Origin: an uncultured Emergencia sp.
GTDB lineage: Bacteria > Bacillota > Clostridia > Peptostreptococcales > Anaerovoracaceae
NCBI GenBank assembly: GCA_937997955.1
Contig: CALLDR010000095.1
Location: 1 to 16,249, forward strand
Direction of reading: 5' to 3'
DNA: 16,249 nucleotides
Of the stretch, positions 1 to 6,882 are shown one piece after another. The notes beneath the pieces were generated by a model, which was given only the letters and a program-made list of their open reading frames with translations, was not told the DNA's origin and ran no database searches. Position 1 is the first letter of the stretch. Every line of letters begins with the position of its first letter. The translations under genes and the position numbers were made by a program.

Positions 1-2
1 AC

Positions 3-227
3 GTAGTAGAGCGGGAAGCCATGGAAGCGGGAATGGCAAAGGGCATAGCCCAGGGGCTGAGACGGGGCCTTGAGCAGGGCCTCGAACAGGGTCTTGAGAG
101 AGGCCTCGAACAGGGCCGCCAGGCTGAGAAACTGGAAACCGCCCGCAAGATGAAGGACAGAGGTCTGGCCCTGGATCTGATATGCGCCTGCACAGGCCTG
201 GAGAAAGAGATTGTAGAAAATTTCTGA
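3..227 (+). CDS. C-terminal end of an Rpn-family nuclease/transposase-like protein (5' end outside window)
   Basis: The reading frame is open from the window edge, so this is the tail of a longer gene. The visible part has glycine every fourth residue (GLRRGLEQGLEQGLERGLEQG), then a charged helix and the ending KDRGLALDLICACTGLEKEIVENF. This layout, a GxxxGxxx tract followed by a short 'helix plus TGL(s/e)xEEI' module, is typical of the C-terminus of Rpn (recombination-promoting nuclease, PD-(D/E)XK, formerly transposase_31) proteins. The catalytic domain would lie upstream and cannot be seen. The tetrapeptide tract is built from 12-base near-repeats at about 57-116, which could vary in copy number by slippage. 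The family call rests only on this tail. The gene ends just before the promoter of the next operon and appears unrelated to it. Confidence 0.7.
   Translation, partial: VVEREAMEAGMAKGIAQGLRRGLEQGLEQGLERGLEQGRQAEKLETARKMKDRGLALDLICACTGLEKEIVENF
57..116 (+). repeat. 12-base tandem near-repeats coding for GLE(Q/R)
   Basis: Units resembling GGCCTTGAGCAG recur about every 12 bases and encode GLEQ/GLER/GLRR. They lie in frame within the partial Rpn-like gene, so length changes in whole units would keep the frame. Confidence 0.6.
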
Positions 228-235
228 CGGATATA

Positions 236-264
236 TTGACAAATATACAGAAAAATTGTACAAT
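236..264 (+). promoter_or_regulatory. Sigma-A promoter of the glnA-ANTAR-gltB-gltD operon
   Basis: TTGACA (236-241), a 17-base spacer, and TACAAT (259-264). The match to the -35/-10 consensus is near perfect with ideal spacing. The predicted transcription start is near 271, giving an untranslated leader of roughly 220 bases before glnA. The promoter starts 9 bases after the preceding gene's stop codon. Confidence 0.85.
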
Positions 265-278
265 AGCATCATGTTTTC

Positions 279-296
279 ATGAGCAACGGCGTTCAT
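279..296 (+). promoter_or_regulatory. Hexaloop hairpin in the glnA leader, candidate ANTAR-protein binding site and antiterminator
   Basis: ATGAGC (279-284) pairs with GTTCAT (291-296), with one G-U pair, around the six-base loop AACGGC. ANTAR proteins such as EutV recognise hairpins with a hexaloop that has A at position 1 and G at position 4, and this loop fits. Its 3' arm is the same RNA that forms the 5' arm of the terminator at 289-341, so the two structures cannot coexist. That matches the antitermination geometry known for ANTAR leaders. The known motif has two such hairpins. I find only one with the consensus loop, and the predicted transcription start leaves little room for another upstream. 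Confidence 0.6.
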
Positions 297-341
297 CGGA
301 GACGAGGAGAGCAATACCCCTCGTTAGATGAGCGCTTTTTT
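289..341 (+). terminator. Intrinsic terminator (attenuator) in the glnA leader
   Basis: GCGTTCATC (289-297) pairs with GATGAGCGC (327-335) over 9 bp including one G-U. An inner stem ACGAGG (302-307)/CCTCGT (319-324) stacks on top. A run of six T follows (336-341). It sits between the operon promoter and glnA, so read-through is needed for expression. The 5' arm overlaps the hexaloop hairpin, making a two-state switch plausible. Confidence 0.75.
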
Positions 342-351
342 ATGACCTAAC

Positions 352-369
352 CCGATGAAAACGAGCGGA
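352..369 (+). repeat. Leader direct repeat, copy 1
   Basis: CCGATGAAAACGAGCGGA. A near-identical copy lies at 406-422, differing by one A. The first eight bases, CCGATGAA, are an exact complement of TTCATCGG at 292-299, which lies in the 5' arm of the upstream terminator. Confidence 0.6.
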
Positions 370-405
370 AGCGAAGTTTGATTGGCGGAGACCTACAGCG
401 ATAAT

Positions 406-422
406 CCGATGAAACGAGCGGA
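406..422 (+). repeat. Leader direct repeat, copy 2
   Basis: CCGATGAAACGAGCGGA, second copy of the repeat at 352-369, 54 bases further on. It carries the same 8-base complementarity to 292-299. The function is not known. Confidence 0.6.
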
Positions 423-491
423 GAGGCCGCGGCATGGCGGAATGTCAGGAGAAGGCGGCCGCTGGTGGAAGGAGAGAAGAGGAGGAGAGTT

Positions 492-1697
492 ATGTATTCC
501 TATGATGAAGTGATGACTTTTGTGGAGGAAGAAGACGTCAGGTTCATACGCCTTGCGTTTTGTGATATAGACGGGCGGCAGAAAAACGTATCCATCATGC
601 CCGGGGAGCTGAAGCGGGCCTTTGAGAGCGGCATCTCCTTTGATGCCTCGGCCATCGAAGGCTTTGGAGCCCAGATCAAAAGCGATCTGTTCCTGCACCC
701 CGACCCGTCCACCCTGGTGATCCTGCCCTGGCGGCCGTCGGAAGGCCGGGTCGTCCGCATGTTCTGTGACATCAAGTATCCGGATGGAACCCAGTTCGAG
801 CTGGACAACCGGTATATTCTGAAGCGGGCCGTCGCCAAGGCCGCGGAAGAAGGCGTCTCCTGCTTCTTTGGAGCGGAGTTCGAGTTTTACCTGTTCAAGA
901 CCGACGAGGACGGCAATCCGACCCTGACTCCCTACGACAACGCGGGATACTTCGACATCGCGCCGGATGACCGGGGCGAAAATATACGCAGGGAGATCTG
1001 CTTTACCCTGCTGGACATGGGGATTCAGCCGGAGGCGTCCCACCACGAGGAGGGACCGGGACAGCAGGAGATCGATTTCAAGTTCTCCGACGCACTGTCG
1101 GCGGCAGACAACGCCATCACCTTTAAGAACGTGGTCAAGACCGTCGCCATGGCAAACGGAGCCCACGCCGACTTTTACCCGAAGCCTATGGACGGCAAAA
1201 GCGGCAACGGCATGCACATCAACATTTCCGTCAAAGAGAAAAACGGCCGTGATGTGCAGAACATGTTTATGGCCGGGGTCATGGACCACATCAAAGAGAT
1301 CACCATGTTTCTGAACCCGCTGAAGGAATCCTACCTGCGGCTGGGGGAGAAAAAGGCTCCGAAGTATATCACATGGTCTCCGGAGAACCGTTCCCAGCTG
1401 ATAAGGATCCCCGCCGCGGCGCCGGAAAACCGGCGTATGGAGCTTCGTTCCCCGGATACCACGGCCAATCCGTATCACGCCTATGCCCTTTTGATCTGGG
1501 CCGGCCTGGACGGCATCCGCCGAAACCTGGAGCCGCCCGCTCCGACCAACGTGAACCTGTTTATGGCTGACGACGAGGTGACGTCGCAGTTGGAAAGACT
1601 GCCTCAGTCCCTGGACGCGGCCAGAGAAGCGGCAAAGCACAGCAGGATCGTCAGGGAGTGCCTGCCGGAGCAGCTGATCAAAACCCTGAAGCTGTAG
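492..1697 (+). CDS. glnA: Glutamine synthetase, type I, short form
   Basis: Catalyses ATP-dependent ligation of ammonia to glutamate in the cytoplasm and is the entry point of the GS-GOGAT cycle. The start is taken at ATG 492, six bases after AGGAGG (480-485). A GTG at 465 is in frame but its region contains the ribosome binding site itself. The product is 401 residues. Visible signatures are GAEFEFYLF (about 127-135; metal-binding glutamates at 129 and 131, as in E. coli), SHHEEGPGQQEIDF (183-196), GNGMHINIS (238-246), the ATP/phosphate motif NRSQLIRIP (299-307) and RMELRSPDTTANPYHAY (315-331). There is no adenylylation-site tyrosine motif, so control by GlnE is unlikely. Compared with Bacillus GlnA as I recall it (~444 residues), it is shorter after the GMH motif and lacks roughly the last 25-30 residues. 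The DGSSIEGF-type segment is DASAIEGF and is followed by GAQIKSD, not the Arg-containing segment tied to feedback inhibition. It is the first gene of the operon. Confidence 0.95.
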   Translation: MYSYDEVMTFVEEEDVRFIRLAFCDIDGRQKNVSIMPGELKRAFESGISFDASAIEGFGAQIKSDLFLHPDPSTLVILPWRPSEGRVVRMFCDIKYPDGTQFELDNRYILKRAVAKAAEEGVSCFFGAEFEFYLFKTDEDGNPTLTPYDNAGYFDIAPDDRGENIRREICFTLLDMGIQPEASHHEEGPGQQEIDFKFSDALSAADNAITFKNVVKTVAMANGAHADFYPKPMDGKSGNGMHINISVKEKNGRDVQNMFMAGVMDHIKEITMFLNPLKESYLRLGEKKAPKYITWSPENRSQLIRIPAAAPENRRMELRSPDTTANPYHAYALLIWAGLDGIRRNLEPPAPTNVNLFMADDEVTSQLERLPQSLDAAREAAKHSRIVRECLPEQLIKTLKL

Positions 1698-1744
1698 CCG
1701 ATGACTTGGCCCGATATCATTCTGCAGAAAGGAAGTGAGAACCG

Positions 1745-2329
1745 ATGATAACCGAACGACGGCAATTCAGCGCGCTGGTCGTGTCGAAATCTGAAAAGAC
1801 CGCAGACACCTTGTCGGCGGTTTTGAAGACCAACGCGTTTTCAAAGGTTCTCCGGGCGGACAGCGCGGGAGCGGCAAGGCGCATGACGCTGAAACAGCCG
1901 GTAGACGTGGTGGTCATCAACACGCCGCTGGCGGACGATTTCGGCACCCAGCTGGCCATGGACCTTTCCGAGAAAAATATGGGCGTGCTGGTCTTTGTGA
2001 AAAAAGACGTCTACGATCCGGTCTCATATAAGCTGGAGGAATACGGCATTGTGACGCTGCCAAAGCCGGTGGAGCGGACGGCCCTGAATCAGTCCCTGAA
2101 GATGCTGAAGGCTATGGGCGTAAAGCTGGCAAAGCTGGAGGCGCAGAAATCCTCTCTGGAAAGCAAGATGCGGGAGATCCGCCTGGTCAACCGGGCCAAA
2201 TGGCTTTTGATCTCCCACCTTTCCATGAGCGAGGAGGAGGCCCACCGGTACATAGAGAAGGAGGCCATGGACGCCTGCGTGAAGAAGAGCGAAATCGCGG
2301 AAAACATTATTAAGACGTACGAGGTTTAA
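1745..2329 (+). CDS. ANTAR-domain RNA-binding antiterminator with degenerate receiver domain
   Basis: A 194-residue regulator. Residues ~8-115 have the alternating pattern of a response-regulator receiver fold (ALVVSKSEK, VDVVVINTPLAD, GIVTLPKPVE). Residues ~115-148 look like a coiled-coil linker. Residues ~146-190 form the three-helix ANTAR domain (LVNRAKWLLISHLSMSEEEA, then RYIEKEAMDACVKKSEIAE). ANTAR proteins bind paired hexaloop hairpins in nascent RNA and block terminator formation. The receiver is atypical: the phosphoacceptor position is Asn59, and the usual acidic pair near strand 1 is Ser-Lys (14-15). The Lys-Pro of strand 5 (107-108) is kept. Control by phosphorylation is therefore unlikely. 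Its place between glnA and gltB, and the attenuator ahead of glnA, point to a role controlling this operon. AAAGGAAGTGAG precedes the ATG. Confidence 0.9.
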   Translation: MITERRQFSALVVSKSEKTADTLSAVLKTNAFSKVLRADSAGAARRMTLKQPVDVVVINTPLADDFGTQLAMDLSEKNMGVLVFVKKDVYDPVSYKLEEYGIVTLPKPVERTALNQSLKMLKAMGVKLAKLEAQKSSLESKMREIRLVNRAKWLLISHLSMSEEEAHRYIEKEAMDACVKKSEIAENIIKTYEV

Positions 2330-2331
2330 AT

Positions 2332-5300
2332 ATGAAAGAGAATCGACAGAGCCTGTACCTGCCTCAGATGGAACACGACGCCTGCGGCATCGGTGCAGTG
2401 GTAAATATAGACGGAAGACAGAGCCACAGTGTCGTGGACCACGCCCTGTCCATCGTGGAAAAGCTGGAACACCGGGCGGGAAAGGACGCCGCGGGAGAGA
2501 CCGGAGACGGCGTCGGCATCATGACGCAGATCCCTCACCCGTTCTTTTCCAAGACCGCGGCGGCCCTGGGCATAGAGCTGGGAGAACCCTGCGCTTACGG
2601 CGTAGGCATGTTTTTCTTTCCCCAGAACACTTTAGCGCTTGAGCAGGCTAAAAAGATGCTGGAAATCATCGCGGCCAAGGAAGGCGTAACCCTTCTGGGA
2701 TGGAGGCAGGTGCCGGTGGACAGAGGCGTTCTGGGCAAGAAAGCGTCGGACTGCATGCCGCAGATCCAGCAGTGCTTTCTGAAACGTCCGGCCGGAGTGG
2801 CCGAAGGCCTGGATTTTGACCGGAAGCTGTACATTATCAGAAGGATCTTTGAACAGAGCAACGACAATACCTATGTGGCGTCCCTGTCGTCCAGGACGAT
2901 TGTATACAAGGGAATGTTTTTGGTAAACCAGTTGCGCCAGTTTTATCTGGACCTGCAGGACCCGGACTATGAAAGCGCCCTGGCCCTGGTACACTCCCGC
3001 TTTTCCACCAACACCAACCCCAGCTGGGAGCGGGCCCATCCCAACCGTTTCATCCTGCACAACGGTGAGATCAACACCATTCGCGGAAACGTGGACAGAA
3101 TGCTGGCCAGGGAGGAGACCATGGAGAGCCCGTATCTGGCCGACGATATGGACAAGGTGCTGCCGGTGGTGGCAAGCTCCGGCTCCGATTCGGCCATGCT
3201 GGACAATACCCTGGAATTCCTCGTCATGAACGGCGTCGACTTGCCTCTGGCGGTGATGATGACCCTGCCGGAGCCTTGGCGCAACGACAAGGATATCAGC
3301 CGGGAAAAGAGAGATTTTTATCATTATTACGCCACCATGATGGAGCCTTGGGACGGGCCTGCCGCCATTTTGTTCTCCGACGGGGACCTGGTCGGAGCGG
3401 CCCTGGACAGGAACGGACTGCGGCCCGCCAGGTATTACGTCACGGCTGACAACACTTTGATCCTGGCCAGCGAGGTGGGGGTCCTGGATATCCCGGAGGA
3501 GCAGATCACGGCAAAGCGGAGACTGGAGCCGGGCAGAATGCTTTTGATCGACACCCAGCAAAAGCGCATCGTGTCCGACGAGGAGTGCAAGCGGTACTAT
3601 GCCACGCAAAAGCCTTACGGACAGTGGCTGGATCAAAATCTGGTCCGGCTGCGGGAACTGGCCGTGCCCAACCGGCGGGTGGCAGTGCATACCCAGGAGG
3701 AAAGAGACCGGCTGTACAAGGCCTTCGGATATACCTACGAGGACATCAAAGACAGCATCCTGCCTATGGCCAGGGACGGCAAAGAGTCCATCCATTCCAT
3801 GGGGATCGACGTGCCTCTGGCCGTGGTCTCCGAAAAGCACCAGAGCCTGTTCAACTGTTTTAAGCAGCAGTTCGCCCAGGTGACCAATCCGCCCATCGAC
3901 GCCATCCGAGAGGAGATCGTCACCGACACCCATGTCTTTGTAGGGTCCGACGGCAATCTTCTGAAGGAGGAGCCGTCTAACTGCAACGTGCTGGAGATCC
4001 GCAATCCGATCCTGACCTCCGTGGACCTGATGAAGATCAGGGCCATGAAGCGGCCGGGCTTCAAGGTGGAGACCCTGTCGCTGCTGTACTACAAGACCGC
4101 GCCGCTGGACCGGGCCATCGACCGGCTGTTCGTGGAGGCGGACAAAGCGTACCGCCACGGGGCCAATATTCTGATCCTGTCCGACCGGGGCGTGGACGAA
4201 AACCACGTGGCCATTCCAAGCCTGCTGGCGGTGTCTGCCATGGAGCATTACTTGGTGCGGACCAAAAAGCGGACGTCTGTGTCCATCATTTTGGAGAGCG
4301 GCGAGCCGAGAGAGGTTCATCACTTTGCCTGTCTGCTGGGCTACGGCGCCAGGGCGATCAATCCGTATCTGGCCCAGGAATGCATTGAGGAGCTGGTGGA
4401 GCGGAAGATGCTGGACAAGGATCCTCATACAGCCATCGACGATTACAATAACGCCGTGCTTCACGGCATCGTCAAGATCGCGTCCAAGATGGGAATTTCC
4501 ACTCTGCAGTCCTATCAGTCTTCTCAGATCTTTGAGGCCATCGGCATCTGTCAGGACGTCATCGACCGGTATTTTACCGGCACGGTGAGCAGGGTAGGCG
4601 GCATCGGACTCGGGGAGATCAACGAGGGCGTAGAGTACCGCCACAGCCATGCCTTTGATCCTCTGGGCCTGGGCGTGGACACCACCCTGGACTCTGTAGG
4701 CAACCACAAGCTGAGAAACGGCCGCGACAAAGAGGACCACCTCTACAATCCGCAGACCATCATCGCCCTGCGGGAGGCATGTCAGAACGGCGATTACGCC
4801 AGATTTAAGGAATTTACGGCCATGGTGGACGTGGCCGATGAGAATAACGTACCCCACGCCCTGAGGGGACTGCTGGGGATCGCCTATCCGGAGGACGGCG
4901 GCATTCCCCTTGAAGAGGTGGAACCGGCGTCGGAGATCGTCAAACGGTTTAAGACGGGGGCCATGTCCTACGGCTCCATATCCCAGGAGGCCCACGAGTG
5001 TATGGCGGTAGCCATGAATACTCTGGGCGGCAAGTCCAACTCCGGGGAAGGCGGAGAGCGGCCGGAGCGGCTGGGAACCATGAAGAACAGCGCGATCAAG
5101 CAGGTGGCAAGCGGCCGGTTCGGCGTCACCAGCGAGTACCTGGTGTCCGCCAGAGAGATACAGATCAAAATGGCCCAGGGCGCGAAGCCGGGAGAAGGCG
5201 GCCATCTGCCCGCGGGCAAGGTCTATCCTTGGATCGCCAAGACCCGGTATTCCACGCCGGGGGTATCCCTGATCTCGCCGCCGCCTCACCACGATATCTA

Positions 5301-6882
5301 CTCCATCGAGGATCTGGCGCAGCTGATCTACGATCTGAAAAACGCCAACAAGGACGCTCGCGTTTCGGTCAAGCTGGTATCTGAGTCCGGCGTCGGCACC
5401 ATCGCCGCCGGTGTGGCAAAGGCCGGCGCCCAGGTAGTCCTCATTTCCGGCTATGACGGCGGCACGGGGGCGGCGCCGCTCAGCTCCATCCATCACGCTG
5501 GCCTGCCGTGGGAGATCGGCCTGGCCGAGGCCCATCAGACTTTGATGGAAAACGGTCTGCGGCAAAGGGTGATCCTGGAGGTGGACGGCAAGCTAATGAC
5601 CGGCCTGGACGTGGTAACCGCGGCGATTTTAGGCGCGGAGGAATTCGGCTTCGCCACAGCGCCGCTGGTCACCATGGGCTGCGTCATGATGCGGGTCTGC
5701 AATCTGGATACCTGCCCGGTAGGCGTAGCGACCCAGAATCCTCAGTTACGCCAGCGGTTCTGCGGCAAGCCGGAATACGTGATGAACTTCATGAACTTTA
5801 TCGCGGAGGAAATGAGGGAGATCATGGCCCGGCTGGGCGTGCGCAGAGTAGACGAGCTGGTGGGAAGGACAGAATTTCTCAGAGAAAGGCAGCATCAGGT
5901 CACAAAGCGGGCGGAGACCGTGGATCTGTCTGCCATTCTCGCCCGGTACGACGACGTGCCGAGGCAGCGAAAGCACTTTGATCCGGCCGAGGCCTACGAC
6001 TTCAGGCTGGAAACTACCGTAGACGCGTCCCGTCTGATCCCTGCCTTCCAGCCGGCCATGGACGCGGGAGAGCCGTGCAGCGCCACGGTGGAGGTACGCA
6101 GCGTGGACAGGACTTTGGGAACCCTGCTGGGCGCTGAGATCACTCGAAGGTTCGGAAACCGGCTGGAGGACGATACTTATACCGTCTGCGCCCACGGCGG
6201 CGGCGGACAGTCCTTCGGCGCGTTTATCCCGAAGGGGCTGACCATGCGTCTCTTTGGAGACAGCAACGATTACTTCGGCAAAGGGCTTTCCGGCGGCAAG
6301 CTGACGGTGGCGCTGCCTGCCGGCAGCAAGCTGGCTGCGGAGGAAAACGTGATCATCGGAAACGTGGCCCTCTACGGCGCTACCGGCGGAAAGGCCTATA
6401 TCAACGGCCGCGCCGGAGAGCGGTTCTGCATCAGAAATTCCGGCGCGGAGGCTGTGGTGGAGGGCATCGGAAACCACGGCTGCGAGTACATGACCGGCGG
6501 CCGGGTAGTGGTTCTGGGACCTGTGGGGAAGAACTTCGCCGCCGGCATGAGCGGCGGCATCGCCTATATTCTGGACCAGAATCACGATTTCTATCTCAAT
6601 CTGAACAAGGAGTTCGTCACCATGGGTCCGGTCACGGAAAAGACGGACATTCTGGAGCTGCGGGCCATGATAGAGCGCCACGCTCTGGAGACGGAATCCC
6701 GGCTGGCTCAGCGGATTCTGGCGGATTTCGACCGGTATCTTCCGGACTTCGTAAAGGTCATGCCTGACGATTACGCCAGAATGCTGTCCGCCATCAGCAG
6801 GTTCGAGGAAAAGGGCATGAGCCGGGAACAGGCGGAGATGGAGGCATTCTACGCTATGCAGGAGGAAGAAGAAATTGGGTAA
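2332..6882 (+). CDS. gltB: Glutamate synthase large (alpha) subunit
   Basis: A 1516-residue large subunit of glutamate synthase (GOGAT). It releases ammonia from glutamine and uses it to convert 2-oxoglutarate to glutamate on FMN. The N-terminal class II amidotransferase has Cys18 in EHDACGIG; the first 17 residues would be removed to expose it. Conserved RFSTNTNPSWERAHP and HNGEINTIRGN follow. The synthase/FMN barrel includes GAMSYGSISQEAH (~877-889) and GGKSNSGEGGE. The 3Fe-4S cluster motif GCVMMRVCNLDTCPVG has Cys1117, Cys1123 and Cys1128. The C-terminal glycine-rich beta-helix domain begins at about 1265 (AHGGGGQSFGAF, GATGGKAYINGRAGE). Length is normal for the family and I see no frameshift. 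It starts two bases after the ANTAR stop codon, with GAGG (2321-2324) as ribosome binding site, so the genes are cotranscribed. With the neighbouring gltD it should form the NADPH-dependent enzyme. Confidence 0.97.
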   Translation: MKENRQSLYLPQMEHDACGIGAVVNIDGRQSHSVVDHALSIVEKLEHRAGKDAAGETGDGVGIMTQIPHPFFSKTAAALGIELGEPCAYGVGMFFFPQNTLALEQAKKMLEIIAAKEGVTLLGWRQVPVDRGVLGKKASDCMPQIQQCFLKRPAGVAEGLDFDRKLYIIRRIFEQSNDNTYVASLSSRTIVYKGMFLVNQLRQFYLDLQDPDYESALALVHSRFSTNTNPSWERAHPNRFILHNGEINTIRGNVDRMLAREETMESPYLADDMDKVLPVVASSGSDSAMLDNTLEFLVMNGVDLPLAVMMTLPEPWRNDKDISREKRDFYHYYATMMEPWDGPAAILFSDGDLVGAALDRNGLRPARYYVTADNTLILASEVGVLDIPEEQITAKRRLEPGRMLLIDTQQKRIVSDEECKRYYATQKPYGQWLDQNLVRLRELAVPNRRVAVHTQEERDRLYKAFGYTYEDIKDSILPMARDGKESIHSMGIDVPLAVVSEKHQSLFNCFKQQFAQVTNPPIDAIREEIVTDTHVFVGSDGNLLKEEPSNCNVLEIRNPILTSVDLMKIRAMKRPGFKVETLSLLYYKTAPLDRAIDRLFVEADKAYRHGANILILSDRGVDENHVAIPSLLAVSAMEHYLVRTKKRTSVSIILESGEPREVHHFACLLGYGARAINPYLAQECIEELVERKMLDKDPHTAIDDYNNAVLHGIVKIASKMGISTLQSYQSSQIFEAIGICQDVIDRYFTGTVSRVGGIGLGEINEGVEYRHSHAFDPLGLGVDTTLDSVGNHKLRNGRDKEDHLYNPQTIIALREACQNGDYARFKEFTAMVDVADENNVPHALRGLLGIAYPEDGGIPLEEVEPASEIVKRFKTGAMSYGSISQEAHECMAVAMNTLGGKSNSGEGGERPERLGTMKNSAIKQVASGRFGVTSEYLVSAREIQIKMAQGAKPGEGGHLPAGKVYPWIAKTRYSTPGVSLISPPPHHDIYSIEDLAQLIYDLKNANKDARVSVKLVSESGVGTIAAGVAKAGAQVVLISGYDGGTGAAPLSSIHHAGLPWEIGLAEAHQTLMENGLRQRVILEVDGKLMTGLDVVTAAILGAEEFGFATAPLVTMGCVMMRVCNLDTCPVGVATQNPQLRQRFCGKPEYVMNFMNFIAEEMREIMARLGVRRVDELVGRTEFLRERQHQVTKRAETVDLSAILARYDDVPRQRKHFDPAEAYDFRLETTVDASRLIPAFQPAMDAGEPCSATVEVRSVDRTLGTLLGAEITRRFGNRLEDDTYTVCAHGGGGQSFGAFIPKGLTMRLFGDSNDYFGKGLSGGKLTVALPAGSKLAAEENVIIGNVALYGATGGKAYINGRAGERFCIRNSGAEAVVEGIGNHGCEYMTGGRVVVLGPVGKNFAAGMSGGIAYILDQNHDFYLNLNKEFVTMGPVTEKTDILELRAMIERHALETESRLAQRILADFDRYLPDFVKVMPDDYARMLSAISRFEEKGMSREQAEMEAFYAMQEEEEIG

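Noticed and set aside
279..335. Glutamine riboswitch (glnA RNA motif) in the glnA leader
   Set aside because: CGTTCA resembles part of that motif as I remember it, but the downstream ACGGAAGTAGG-type core is missing and the class is known from cyanobacteria and marine phage. The hexaloop/terminator model fits better.
393..1640. 415-codon minus-strand frame across glnA
   Set aside because: Antisense shadow of glnA, no ribosome binding site or domain.
2632..5565. 977-codon open frame on the minus strand across gltB
   Set aside because: It is a shadow of the GC-rich gltB codons; the protein has no recognisable domain and the plus-strand gene is intact and conserved throughout.
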